Translations under genes and position numbers: made by a program | Origin: Scalesia atractyloides | Lineage: Eukaryota > Streptophyta > Magnoliopsida > Asterales > Asteraceae | DNA: 64,000 bases | Assembly (NCBI GenBank): GCA_947069175.1 | Contig: CAMTDV010000028.1 | Span: 66,572,157-66,636,156 of the forward strand | Direction: 5' to 3' | The notes under the pieces: generated by a model | Told to the model about the DNA's origin: nothing | What the model saw: the letters and a program-made list of their open reading frames with translations, nothing else | Databases searched by the model: none | Shown: positions 46,858 to 59,008 of the stretch, one piece after another | Numbering within the stretch: the first letter of the stretch is position 1 | How the letters are laid out: every line of letters starts with the position of its first letter

Positions 46858-47925
46858 ATGCCGCCACGTGTGAGAGGACAAAGTGACGAGTAAAAGGTCC
46901 AATGAGAGGAGGACCATCGGGGCGTATTCCTCCTCAACCTCATAATTCAGATGAATACCAATAATTAGGAGATTCGTCTCCTTGGCAACCAGCGAGACGT
47001 TCTGTCTCTAATAGACACTCGCCCTCACCTTCCCAAAATTCTTACCACTCACACAACTCTTACCATTCTCACCATTCCCATTCTCATCACTCCTACCACG
47101 AAGAATTTAACCCTAACCATTACTTAAACACGCCTCCAGCTGACCAAAATCAGTTGGACCAGCCACATCTAATGGACGAGGACTCCGATCCTGAGATGCC
47201 GCCGTCGGATCTAATATGCATCTCATTGAAATTTCGAGCGATTCAAACTCATATGCCGATCGCCCTACCAAGGTCCTAATGAGTGGGACCAATACTGGAA
47301 CCAATTCACTTTCACTCACACTCCCTCTCACCACTCTCAACCACCCCCAGTTCAAGAAGATGTCCCCATGGAACTCGTGGACCAACCTGAACCACCAGAA
47401 GAAAGCGTGGAGCACGTATGTCGGTACGTGCTGGACAAAGGTCGGGATCACTGCCACCTTTGCCTAATTCTTACCCTACAATTCAAGAGGACCCACAAAT
47501 GGGTGGACCCTCTAATGTTCCACCTATAGTGGAACCAACACCAACACCACTGCTGTTCAACCACCACCATCGGTTATACTAACCCAATCCCCACATATCC
47601 AGACACGTCTATATATAATCCTTTTAGCCCATCTACACTGGTAGACTATCAAGCATGGTCGCAAGACCCTACATGCAGGCAGTTATGCACAACGCACTTT
47701 ACCCGTCTCTTTTCCCACCTACTATCCACCGACTAGATATCCAACTTATGGGTACAATATCGGTAATACCACAACCTCAACCACAACCTCCGCCACCACT
47801 AGAGGCCATTAGTGAGGCCTTAGAAAGGATGAAAGAGATGCAGCAGCAGGGGAGAAAACAGAAAAGAAGACGACAAGTTCTTCAAGAAACTCTCCAAATT
47901 AGTCATAGGAAAGAAGGACGAGTGA
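46858..47925 (+). pseudogene. Extra ORF upstream of gag, copy C
   Basis: Counterpart of 18480-19558: start MPPRVRGQSDE followed by a stop, then His/Ser-rich, acidic, Pro-rich and basic segments, and the C-terminal EALERMKEMQQQG with a Lys/Arg-rich tail. Frameshifts differ from those of copy B, so both decayed separately from one intact ancestor. Function is unknown. Confidence 0.58.
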
Positions 47926-48421
47926 AATCTCTTCTAATAATATGTAGTCCCTGCGAGGACATTGTTATTTCTTTTAGTCCCTATGTGGACATGTTTACTT
48001 CCTTTAAGTCCTTGCATGGACAAGTTTATTTCATCTTTCTAGTATTGTAATTTCTTATGGAAATTTAATGAAGTACTTTTGGAATTATAAATATGTAATT
48101 CATCCTCTTGAAAATGAGCGCCTCGATTTTACTCGAATTTATGCTCTGCTATATAATTCCAAAAGACCTTAATAGATTGATTATGCCAAGTGGCACATAC
48201 CACACATTGCCAAGAAGTGATAGTTAAGTACGAAGGGGTCTTCTAACAGGATAGTTAAGGGAAGTTATCCTTTCTATTCAGGAGTAAGGGACTAGGTCCA
48301 AACCTTCAAGGTCGTTAAGGTGAAGGTGACCGGGACCATTAATCAATTATTAAGGTACTCTTATGTAACATTAAGAAATGTTCATACTCTTGGCAATGTG
48401 GCTTGAGGAACACACTAGCCG

Positions 48422-48870
48422 TCAGGCCAATATGCCCAATTAATTGTCCAACAGGACAGGCTGATATGCCATATACATCTGATATGATGTAGGCCAATGT
48501 GCCCAATTAATTGTCCAACGGGACATGCTAATATGCCATGTACATCTGATATGATGTAGGCCAATGTGCCCAATTAATTGTCCAACAGGACAGGCTGATA
48601 TGCCATGTACATCTGATATGTTGTAGGCCAATGTGCCCAATTAATTGTCCAACGGGACAGGCTGATATGCCATGTACATCTGATGTGATGTAGGCTAAGG
48701 TGCCCAATTCATTTCCAACGAGACAGGCTGATATGCCATGTACATCTGATATGATGTAGGCCAATGTGCCAATTAATTGTCCAACGAGACAGGCTGATAT
48801 GTCATATACATCTGATATGATGTAGGCCATGGTGCCCAATTATTGTCCAATGTGACAGGCTGACATGCCA
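48422..48870 (+). repeat. 67-bp tandem repeat between extra ORF and gag (copy C)
   Basis: About six to seven units of the same repeat as at 20064-20470 (CCAATGTGCCCAATTAATTG, GACAGGCTGATATGCCAT). The unit number differs from copy B. The minus ORFs 48440-48839 come from the repeats. Confidence 0.88.
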
Positions 48871-49245
48871 TATGTATTATGTCTTAAGTGACAGGCTGAT
48901 ATCCCAATATAATATATATATTATGAAACCAATATGACCGGCCAATGCACCCAATTATTATGATTAGGGACAAGCCTATGAGCTACATAATTGTCAATGA
49001 TGACAAAGACAGTTGTGACATTATGACCCACTGTCCAATAATATATGGACTACGTCCAAATTGTAATTTGCCTATGATGGTCCTATTAAGACCTAGGCCA
49101 AATATAGTTACGTAAGCTTAAGAGTTGTGATGATATTCACACTAGTATAGGCAATGGATTGTTATATCCAATATTGAAAGCCGATATGGTTAATGCGCCA
49201 TGGCTAAATGAAGTTTTATTGGTCTATAGAAACCAAGACTTAAAG

Positions 49246-50170
49246 ATGGCTAACTAAAATGAAACACAAAGTAGCCACAGGAATGTTGAACCCAGCAATG
49301 CTGAAAATAGAAATATTATTGATAATGATTTTCAAGCTCGCATTGATGCGGCTGTGGAAAGGGCCATGAGTAAGGCCATAGAAAACTATGAGAGCCGAGT
49401 GCCACTCGCTCAGACCCTTATCTATTCCACCATCTTCAGCTCATAAGGAGAGCTCCCTTCACTCTTCAAACGCGAAGAGTGAACCAAAGAAAATGGATCT
49501 TACTGAAAGGTCCCGTTCTGTTAAGGACGGATGTACCTATAAGTATTTTGTCTCTTGTAAGCCCCGAGACTTTAACGGAGAAAAGGAGCTTAAAAGCCCT
49601 AATGTGGCTAGACGAGATGGAGACGATAGTAGATATCAGCAACTGTGCTGATAAGGATGTGGTCAAGTACGTATCACAATCCTTCAAGGGCAATGCCCTA
49701 ATATGGTGGAAAGTCATGATTCAATCAACAGGTAAGGTACACCTGTACAACTTGGGATGGTCCAAGTTTGTTGATTTGGTAAAGAAAACTTACTGCCCAA
49801 CCCATGAGGTGGAGAAGCTAGAGACAGACTTCTTGTCTCTATCAATGAAAAACCTAGACTGTCGGAAGTACTTCTCCGATTTCAACTCCCAATCTAGGTT
49901 AGTTCCTATTTGATCACCCCGAATCCAAACGCATTGCGCATTTTATAAATGGGTTGGCACCCGAGATAAAGGGCATGGTAAACGCTGCACGCCTAATATC
50001 TATAGGTCTGCTGTAGATCTATCTCTTTCCCTCACCCTAGATTGGTAAGACAACAGTCAATTAGGACTGAAACTGACGCAAGAGGAAACGGGAGGATAAT
50101 AACTCCCAAGGATTTAAGAAGAAAGGAAATTTCGGGTTCAAGAAGAACCAGCACGTGTCTAGTGACAAAC
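49246..50170 (+). pseudogene. gag of copy C
   Basis: The start MAN at 49246 is followed at once by a stop. The gag core continues in shifted frames (KYFVSCKPRDFNGEK, NALIWWKVMI, WSKFVDLVKKTYCPTHEVEK) over 49388-49913 and ends in a basic stretch. It parallels copy B gag. Confidence 0.82.
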
Positions 50171-51030
50171 CTCTGTGCGAGAATTGTAAATATAGGCACT
50201 GGGGACAATGTAGTATAAATCCACAAACCAAACCCTATGGTATCTTCAAATATGAAAGGGCATAAGACTTTAGATTGCAAAGATCTTAAGGACGTAGTTT
50301 GCTATAACTGCAATGAAATAGGGCATATAACGTATAATGCCCCAAGAAACCCAAAAGTAATGATGCAAAACCTGGAAAGGCCAAGAAAGGGAATGCCCGT
50401 GCCTTTCAAATGAATGCCAGGTAGGCCGTTAATGACAACAACGTCATAACAGGTACTTTCCCCTTTAATGATATTTATGCTAGAGTTCTTTTTTATTCGG
50501 GTGCAGATAAATCATTTGTTCACCATAAGTTTAGTAAACTATTAAAATTACCCATAAGAACTCTAGACAAAATTTATGAGATAGAACTCGCCGATGGAAC
50601 CTTAGAAATTGCTTCTTCCATTCTTGATGGATGCTCTATATTCATTAAGAATCATTCCATCCCTATCTCTCTTTTGCCAATGAAATTGGCAGGGTTCGAT
50701 GTTGTCTTAGGCATGGATTGGTTTTCTCATAACCAAGCCCGCATTGCCTGTGATAAAACGCTCATTGAAATAAAAACACCATCTGGTGAAATGATCACCA
50801 TCCCTGGAGACTCACACTATGGATTTCCGGACAAGGTGTCATTATTTAAGGCATCCAAGTGTTTGAGAAGAGGCATGTCATCTATATGGCGCAAGTTACC
50901 ATAAATGAACCAAAGCCGAACCTTGAAGATCAACCAGTTATCTCGGAGTATCCCGATGTTTTCCCTGAAGAATTACCAGGCCTACCTCCAGATAGGCAAG
51001 TGGAGCTCAGAATAGATATCATCCAGGAGC
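50171..51030 (+). pseudogene. Zinc knuckles and protease of copy C
   Basis: First knuckle reads CENCKYRHWGQC near 50175; a later CYNCNEIGHIT lies near 50300. The protease site reads YSGADKSFVHHKF near 50495, where the normal DSGA aspartate is replaced by Tyr. It continues as LAGFDVVLGMDWFSHNQARI (50674-50904). Confidence 0.8.
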
Positions 51031-51800
51031 AGCACCCGTAGCTAGAGCTCCATATAGGCTAGCTCCAACCGAAATGAATGAGTTAAGAGTTCAATCGGAC
51101 GAACTCTTGGAGAAAGGCTTTATTCAGCCTAGTTCCTCACCTTGGGGGCTCCTATCTTGTTTGTAAAGAAGAAAGACGGTTCGATGCGAATGTGCATTGA
51201 CTACCGAGAGCTGAACAAGTTAACAATCAAGAATAGATATCACTGCCCAGGATCGACGATTTATTCGACCAACTTCAAGGGGCTAGTTATTTCTCCAAGA
51301 TTGATTTAAGATTGGATATCATCAGCTGAAGGTTAGGAGTGAGGATGTTCCTAAGACATCCTTCAGGACCCGCTATGGTCATTTTGAATTCTTAGTGATG
51401 CCTTTTGGGCTCACAAATGTACCAGTAGTATTCATGGATATCATGAATAGAGTCTGCAAGCCATATCTGGATAAGTTTGTCATTGTCTTTATAGACGACA
51501 TAATTATTTATTCTCGTAATCAATATGATCACGAGAACATCTTCGGTGCATCTTAGAATTGCTAAGACAAGAGAAACTTTATGCAAAGTTCTCTAACTGC
51601 GAATTTTGGCTTAGAGAAGTCCAATTTCTTGGACATATGGTAAGTGAGCATGGTATCCAAGTGGATCCCGTCAAAATTGAGGCCATAATGAATTAGGAAG
51701 TGCCCAAGACCCCAACGGAAGTTCGTAGTTTCTTAGGATTGGCTGGTTACCATAGGAGGTTCATTGAAACTTTTCAAGGATAGCCACTCCTTTAACTTCC
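51031..51800 (+). pseudogene. Reverse transcriptase of copy C
   Basis: ARAPYRLAPTEMNELR, then MCIDYRELNKLTIKNRY, MPFGLTNVPVVFMDIMNRVC and FIDDIIIYSRN. The FIDD catalytic motif is kept here, unlike copy B. Frameshifts near 51240, 51320 and 51535 break the frame. Minus ORF 51392-51586 is a shadow. Confidence 0.88.
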
Positions 51801-52255
51801 TTGACCCTAAGAATATTAAGTATAATTGGGGTCCAAAGCAACAAGAATCTTTTGAGATTCTTAAACACAATGTTGAGCAATGTTCCTATGTTATCTCTAC
51901 CTGAGGGTATTGAGAATTTTGTTGTTTATTGTAATGCATCACACACCGGTATAGGTTATGTGCTAATGCAAAATGGCAAGGTAATTTCCTATGCAAACAC
52001 GACAATTAAAAGTGCATGAAAAGAATTACACCACCCATGATTTGGAGCTGGGTGTCGTTCTATTTGCACTAAAACTGTGGAGACATTACTTGTATGGCAC
52101 AAAGTGTGTTATATACACAGATCATAAAAGCCTCCAACATCTGTTCAATCAGAAAGAATTGAACATGCGACAACACCGATGGATGGAAACGCTTAATGAT
52201 TATGATTGCGAGATTCGCTACCATCCAGGAAGGCAAATGTAGTTGATGATGCCTT
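51801..52255 (+). pseudogene. RNase H of copy C
   Basis: NFVVYCNASHTGIGYVLMQ, then KNYTTHDLELGVVLFALKLW, YTDHKSLQHLFNQKELNMRQ and RYHPG in two overlapping frames (51801-52019, 51991-52242). Confidence 0.88.
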
Positions 52256-52896
52256 AAGTCGCAAGGAGCGGGTTAAAACCTATAAGGATTAACGCCAAGA
52301 GCATTGAGCTTAGAAATAGCTTGAATGAGAAGCTATTAGATACGCAAAAGCAAGCCCTATTAGAAGCTAATGATCCTAATGAAGGATTGGGCGGAAGTGT
52401 CGATCCGTTAACACCTGGAAAGGATGGAATCGTTAGATTTAATGATAGAATTTGGGTTCCAATCTTTGGAGGACTTAGAGATATAATCATCCAAGAAGCG
52501 CACAATTCAAGATACTCAATTCACCTGGGAGGTGACAAGATGTATCAAGATCTGAAGAAGAATTATTGGTGGATGGGTTTGAAGAAATCCATAGCCACTT
52601 ATGTAGCTAAGTGTCTGACGTGTTCGCAAGTTAAGGCCGAATATCAGAAGCCGTTAGGACTTCTACAAGCAATTGGATATTTCCACATGGAAATGGGAAA
52701 TGGTAACTATGGATTTGATTACTAAGTTACCTAAGACCAAAAGTGGAAATGACACTATTTGGGTCATTGTGGATAGGCTGACTAATTCAGCAGACTTCTT
52801 GCCAATAAAAGAAACGTATAATTCAGATAAATTGGCTAAGTTGTATATGGACAAGATGGTGTCCCTACACGGTGTGCCAGTATCTATTATATCCGA
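52256..52896 (+). pseudogene. Integrase N-terminal part of copy C, cut by gap
   Basis: The open stretch 52321-52725 holds the zinc-binding part (HLGGDKMYQDLKKNYWWMGL, CLTCSQVKAEY). The core begins TMDLITKLPKTKSGNDTIWV and stops at the N run near HGVPVSIIS. Confidence 0.88.
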
Positions 52897-52996
52897 NNNN
52901 NNNNNNNNNNNNNNNNNNNNNNNNNNNNNNNNNNNNNNNNNNNNNNNNNNNNNNNNNNNNNNNNNNNNNNNNNNNNNNNNNNNNNNNNNNNNNNNN
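52897..52996. other. Assembly gap, 100 N
   Basis: Exactly 100 N, a conventional placeholder. By comparison with copy B the missing part runs from about 24477 to 25257, so some 780 bp of integrase and chromodomain-like sequence are probably absent. The ORFs that cross the N run are artefacts. Confidence 0.9.
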
Positions 52997-53098
52997 GGTC
53001 CCGAGTTACATGGGAGGTTGAGTCCACTATGCGACAAAAGTACCCCCATCTTTTTAAATAAAATCTCGAGGTCGAGATTTCTTTTAAGGGGGTGAGGA

Positions 53099-56000
53099 TG
53101 TAACACCCTGTAAAATCGTGTCCAATAATATAGTGACAGGTGTTGTATTTTTAAATATAGTCTGTTAAAGATCAATAAGGACTAAAGGCGTCAACATGCT
53201 CAAACTGAGCATCTGAGTGACGGTCTGATGTCAACATGCATAAATAACAGCCTCGGAGTGACTGATATGTCAACATGCTTAAATCATTAGCCTCTGAGTG
53301 ACTGATATGTCAACATGCCCAGCCTCTGAGTGACATCGGAATCAACATGCTTATAATAAGCCTCTGAGTGATCCTTTGTTAAGTCCTAACTCTCATACGT
53401 GCCATTTGTTGGACGAGAGGTGTGAAAGTTGGATAATGGAGGGATTAAAAGCGTCAACATGTTAATTTATACCTCTGACTGACCTTTTAACGAACCGAGA
53501 GCTCGACAATATCCGGGCATAATTTCGGGTATGCCAAATATTGGCTACGGAGGGCTAAAAGTGCCAAAAATGTGTTTAAAAAGGTTTTTAGAAGCTTTTT
53601 AAAGTTTAGGGGCTAAAGTGTCAAACTTTGAAACTGGCCGTGGGGCGGTCGCGGGCCGCGAGAGACCAGGCCTGGGTCTCTCGTTGGGCGCGAGAAGGCC
53701 TCTGCTGCAGAAAATTTGTTAGGCAGCCAAGCAAAGCTCCAAAAACAATTAAATCGAAACCATGGACTTGTAATCAGCTATGCCACGTTTTTGGACACTT
53801 GTAAGCTTCCTCTTATACCCCTAAACACCTGGCTTCACCTCCTTTGAGCTCTCCAACTATAAATAGGTGCTTTAGTTCACCATTTCAACTTGCACCTTTC
53901 TTATTAAATCACTCTTCTCCGTCCTCTGGAAATTCCTAGCTGAAATGAGCATCAAACTTAGTTCTCTTGCATTGTAGGAACCTTTTATAAGTGTTCCTTG
54001 CTCTTGCATTTTCGTTTATAGGCTTTTATAGCCAAAAGGCAAGCGTTTTTGTAAAATGCTTGGACTTTCGGTTAAGACCATTATGGTCTAGCCATTGTTC
54101 GAAATGAACATGGCTAAGTGATCGTAATACGGTAGGTGTTAGTCCCCATAAAGGGCACCTCCTGAAGATCACGTTTGCTAGACCAATTGACGGGTTAAAG
54201 TTATGAAAATAAAAAGTCAAACATGCCATTTTTTAAAAAAATCATAAATTGATCTTATATATGTTATGAAACCTGTTTTGACACTTAAACAAGTTGGTAA
54301 TAATTATTAGAACATGTAAGAACATGTTCGGCTCGTCAATTTCAGTTATAGGGTCAGTTCGCAATCGAAAATCGTGAAGTTTGACTTCTACTTTAACTTT
54401 CAATTCTGACCCGATTTAGATTAGTTACTTACTGATCTAAAGTTGTATTATGATTGTAATATAATGTAGCATAACCCTCTGAGGTTATATTACATGATCA
54501 TAATCAGAATCCAAGTTTATGCGCAGGTTCCATATTATGCCATCTTTGACCAAAATGTCCTTTTTACATAAATCAAGGCTTTAATGATAATAAACTTGAA
54601 AATGAGTTTCCTACTTATGTAATATTATAAGTAGGATTATTTAGGATGTAAACCAAGTTATAAACTGAGTTTTCAAACAAGTCCTTAAACTATGTCGATA
54701 AATGACGGTTTTAGCCCATGTGGCTTATAAAATGGTTTAATCAAATCTTTTCAAGATAAATCATTTACCTAATAATATATTATATTAAATAACATCTTTT
54801 TAACATTTTTATCTGACCTTAAGGTTACGAAAATATCACTTAAAAACGTCATTTTACGACATAAGCGTCGTTTCGGCGCATAGTATGGTTTTAAACCATA
54901 TTATTGACGAGACTTGTTACCTACTAATTTTAAAACTTATTTTAAAAATATTTACAGTAGGTACATGATATAAATTCAGAATCCCAAATAAATTATAAAC
55001 TATGTGTAAAATGACCAAAATGCCCCTTCGGTGCATAGTTTTGTCATAAAGGATAATTTCCACATATAATTGACATCCTACTAATATTACATCATAAATA
55101 AAGTATTCTTCTAGAATACTTATGACTATAACATTAAAATTATATTCAAGTTCCTTTATTATGGTATAAAATTACCAAAATGCCCTTATGAGGCATAATT
55201 TCGTTTTAAAACCTTAACGGGCATACAAGTTGATATCCTAATGATATCTTAACTTATTTAAAGTATAATGGCATATATAACTTGTCCATGACTTATCCGG
55301 TTACCCGATATCGCTAATATGCGAACGGTTACGTATATGTAACTATTTTACGAAAATTAACCGAAACGGGTTTAACCTTGTCATTTTAGTTTCAAAATCC
55401 AGAATGTTTATAGTTTACCCATATTATAAAAGTCAAGTACTTTTCGGGTTTAAACTACATGCTATCCAATCATCATTTAATCAAGCGTTATACGTAATGA
55501 TCATGTACACTATTCAGTTTATAAGACCGCTGGTATTTAATTGGCTAGCTTATGCCATAATCCAGACTAGAGCCTTGCCGGTAAATGCTATCTGCACTTG
55601 GTACTTTTGTATACGGCTGAGTTATTTAAAAATAAAAGAAGAAGACTAGCTCAGGTAAATACTCTCGACTTATTTTCCCTATACGGGCTTGGGATACGGT
55701 AAATTATTCCCGCTTGGTCCAAAATGGGGTCAATCGAATGCCCACTTGTGGCTAGTAAACCCGCATATTTCGTTTTAATCAGTTTTGTTTGATAACTTAA
55801 ACATCGGGGGTTAAATTACCGTGTCATGGATATCCTGGGCTCAATACATTAGTTATTGGCCACGACCTTAGCACGGGGTGTAGGCATACACCTTTTGATG
55901 CTCATATGCAATGTTCCCAAGACGTTGGGGATGACTCCTTCGTGAGTCCTGAGTAGTGTGTATTTAATCATGTCTTGGTTTCTGTACTGGGCCCTATATG

Positions 56001-56474
56001 TATGGACAAACATGTGAATCTGTTAACAAGGTTACAAAGTAACTGTCCCAAGTTATAAAAAAGATCTTGTGCTGATACGCACTTAAAACATTTTCGAAAT
56101 GTTTTCAAAATGAGTCAGTTGGGTGTATTTACCAGCGAAAGCTGACGTATTTTCAAAAGACTAATCTGCATGTACAATACGAAAATATGCCGGAAGTGCT
56201 CGGTAGTGATAGAGGATCTTGCAAATCCTAAATCTGCCCAAAATCTGTTTTGTATTCTTTCCATGTACAATTTATGATCCGCCTGTGGATCTTCTATTAC
56301 AAGCTTGTATATTATTTTGTATTTTCGAACATTCCGTTTGTAATAGTAATTTCATTCCAAGACTTCCCCTGTGCCGTGTTTAATTGACTATGATGTTATC
56401 AACTGTTGTCACGATACTCCCCACCCGTGCCCACCGGTGTTTGGATTTCGGGGTTGGAAATCCGGGGTGTGACA
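53099..56474 (+). repeat. 3' LTR of copy C
   Basis: 3,376 bp, preceded by the polypurine tract AAGGGGGTGAGGA. The 38-bp array has about five units, two fewer than the 5' LTR. TATA box is at 53858. Confidence 0.95.
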
Positions 56475-56479
56475 AGAAA

Positions 56480-56807
56480 GAGGTCACTTCAAACGAGAAT
56501 GCACAAGACCTAGCAAGGAAGGAAATCACAACCCCTTTTGAAATCAGTCTCAACCATCCAACACAGCAAAGTACAATAATGAAAGAAGAATGGTAGTTGT
56601 TGGCAACTCTAACAACACCAATCAATCAGGACCTTCAAACACGAATAGAGCTTTGGTAGTTCAATCTGATGAAGGATGCGATTGGTCAGTACAGTTGGGA
56701 ACTGAGAACAACGGAAGAACTGCATGCTATGCGAAGATCGTGGATCAAATCAAGCATGATCACAGCATCAACACTCCAAATAATGATGATACATCTGGGG
56801 ATGCTGG
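56480..56807 (+). pseudogene. copia gag, continuation after copy C
   Basis: It completes the interrupted knuckle with RGHFKRECTRPSKEGNHNPF. A linker with NSNNTNQSGPSNTNRALVVQ and DEGCDWSVQLG follows. It is interrupted again at 56808 by the second insertion. Confidence 0.88.
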
Positions 56808-56999
56808 TGTAACATTTGTCAAAAAACGGGTTTTTCAAACCCGCTTCGTTTTGTAATCGAATATCAAGTTATAAATTTTTCGTTGCGTATTTATGTTTAT
56901 TTTAATCTTAAACGATGCATAACTAATAAACAAATTAGAATGTAAAAACTATAATTGAAAAAAAAATGAAAATAAAATAAATAAAAAAGAAAACCGGCT

Positions 57000-57078
57000 G
57001 TCGGGATTCGAACCCGGGTCAGCCGGGTGAGCCTCAAAGTTTTAACTCGCGCACATATAACCACTCCGCCACTTGATG
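57000..57078 (-). other. tRNA-like module 1 in solo LTR
   Basis: On the minus strand: box A-like TGGCGGAGTGG (57061-57071), as in class II tRNAs (Ser/Leu), and a perfect box B GGTTCGAATCC (57004-57014). The T-arm stem pairs at 4 of 5 positions. The acceptor arms do not pair, so it is not a functional tRNA gene. Confidence 0.6.
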
Positions 57079-57907
57079 TCTTTGTGAGTTCTAGGAAACA
57101 ATTAAAATATATGTACAACCATAAATCAACTTGTTGCGCCAAACTGAAACCGATATCGGCTTCCAACCGTCCAAGACGTCTGAGTAATCGTGGATTCTAG
57201 ATTATAACCGATAAACCGACATTCTTAATCAATTCAGTCGTTAATGAACTTGAATTCATGTGATGTTCGGTTTTTTTAACCGAAAACATTCACTTCTTGA
57301 ATTACTTCAACAAAATCCTCATCTCGCAACTCAATTACATTCCCAGAACTTCTAATTTCACGTTTACTCTAATTTCTGATCGTCGGAATTACTTTTTGAA
57401 CTCGCCGGACTTTCGCCGGAAAACCGTGTCTTTCATCAAAACGGTAAAATACCTCGACTCTTCTGTTTCAATCCATTGTTAGAACATTACTAACATCGAT
57501 CCATCACCCAGAATCAATCCCAGACGACGTTGCCGGATATTCTGTACTCGCCGGAATATCGCTGGAATTTTCGAAATAACGCAGTTAATCGGTAAGATCA
57601 TCTAAACCTCCTGTTAATCATTGGTTAGTAACTCAATTTCGTATCTAATCAATCAAAACTGTTAATTGGTCCGCTCAGACGAAGTTCATGAAAACAGAGC
57701 CGACGACATTGCCGGAGTTCTGTGAAAAATCGTCATTTCCGGTATGTTCATTCCCAAAACCTTTCCTATCCATTACATTTTAATCATTCATACGCCTGTT
57801 AATCGAATTAAGCAAGAAACAGTTGATTAATCGTTATCTGTGTTCTTGAGCGAAGAAGACGAAGTTGATTATGATTATAAGATTAATTAAAATCAGTATA
57901 ATAAACG

Positions 57908-57980
57908 GGTTAGACACACAGTCCAGCGGTGGACTGTGTGCAAACAATAAACATACGTCTCGAGTTCGATCCCTATCACG
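57908..57980 (+). other. tRNA-like module 2 in solo LTR
   Basis: GGTTAGACACACAGTCCAGC at 57908, a box A-like AGTCCAGCGGTGGACT segment, and box B-like GAGTTCGATCC (57962-57972). First unit of the ~170-bp tandem array. Confidence 0.5.
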
Positions 57981-58075
57981 ACCCTATTCTCGGAAATAAA
58001 AATGTTTTTTTTTAGAACCGAACCAGGTTAACTCACTGAAGATGTTAAGTATAATAAAAATCAGTATATTAACCA

Positions 58076-58150
58076 GGTTAGACACACAGTCCAGCGGTGG
58101 ACTGTGTGCAACACTAAACCACAGGTCCCGGGTTCGAGACCTGTTATGCA
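58076..58150 (+). other. tRNA-like module 3 in solo LTR
   Basis: The same GGTTAGACACACAGTCCAGC start, 168 bp after module 2, with box B-like GGTTCGAGACC (58131-58141, 10 of 11) inside a pairing AGGTC/GACCT stem. Confidence 0.55.
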
Positions 58151-58245
58151 CGCCGGTTCGATGATTAAAATCGCTTTTTAAAAATAAATGAATTTTGAAT
58201 AAATTAAAACAGTATATAAATATAATTAAAAACAGAAATATTTCG

Positions 58246-58325
58246 GGTTAGACACGTAGCTCAGTTGGTAGAGCTGCGTGCACACGTACGGGAGGTCAGA
58301 AGTTCGAACCTCACTCAGTGCAACA
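58246..58325 (+). other. tRNA-like module 4 in solo LTR
   Basis: GGTTAGACACG start 170 bp after module 3. It has a perfect box A TAGCTCAGTTGG (58257-58268) with a complete D-stem GCTC/GAGC, and box B-like AGTTCGAACCT (58301-58311). The acceptor stem is not complementary. Confidence 0.62.
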
Positions 58326-58815
58326 ATTTAAGCACCGAACCGGTCAACAAGTCAAACAGTCATGGTCAACGGTCAAAGTCAAAAAAAAAGTCAACATTTT
58401 TTTATATTTTTATTTATTTATTTAATTTAAAAATCAATTAAAAATACTTAAAAATAATGTTTTTAAAGTTAGAAAATAGCCTTAAACTCACAAAAATATA
58501 TCTAAAAATCCTATTAAAATTATTAATAGAATTCACTTATTTACCATGCCTTTTCGATATTATTTAGGTTAGTTAATTCTCGTCGATCAACCCTCTAAAC
58601 TCGTGCGCATTCATCATTTTCAACCGAAACGCACCCAATGTGAGTGAATCTCTACAAATTCCCCGTTTTAATCACGTTTTTGGGGTGTATCATGTGTCTT
58701 ATTATTTATTACATTTAAACACTTGTGCATCCATCATATCCATGAACAAATGTGTATTCATCATGTGTCAACTGTTTGTGTGGTTATTATTTAGATTTAA
58801 TTTATCATTTTCAGT

Positions 58816-59008
58816 ACATACATTATCATAGGCCGCCGCTCCCCATTACATATGAGCGTTGAGCTGTTCCCCATTACATATGAGCGTGAACTGGCGTTGC
58901 CAACATACGATCGGCGCCGTTTGATTGAGCCTTGATCGCACATACATTTATCATAGGCCGTCAGTTCCCCATTACCTATGAGCGTGAACGTGACGTTGCC
59001 AACATATA
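58816..59008 (+). repeat. Short imperfect duplication in solo LTR
   Basis: The segment CATACATTATCATAGGCCG with CCCATTACATATGAGCGT and GCGTTGCCAACATA recurs about 125 bp downstream. Within the first copy the CCCATTACATATGAGCGT part is itself doubled. Confidence 0.7.

Larger units (their letters stand above)
43226..56474 (+). mobile_element. Second Ty3/gypsy chromovirus-type retrotransposon (copy C), with assembly gap
   Basis: Same family and layout as copy B: 5' LTR 43226-46689, PBS 46694-46707, extra ORF, 67-bp repeats, gag-pol, polypurine tract, 3' LTR 53099-56474. TSD AGAAA lies at 43221-43225 and 56475-56479. It is inserted in the gag zinc knuckle of the copia element. Many frameshifts are present, and 100 N replace the integrase C-terminal part. 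Confidence 0.95.

Noticed and set aside
58246..58325. Genuine tRNA gene
   Set aside because: Box A and D-stem are good, but acceptor and anticodon stems do not pair; kept as tRNA-like only.
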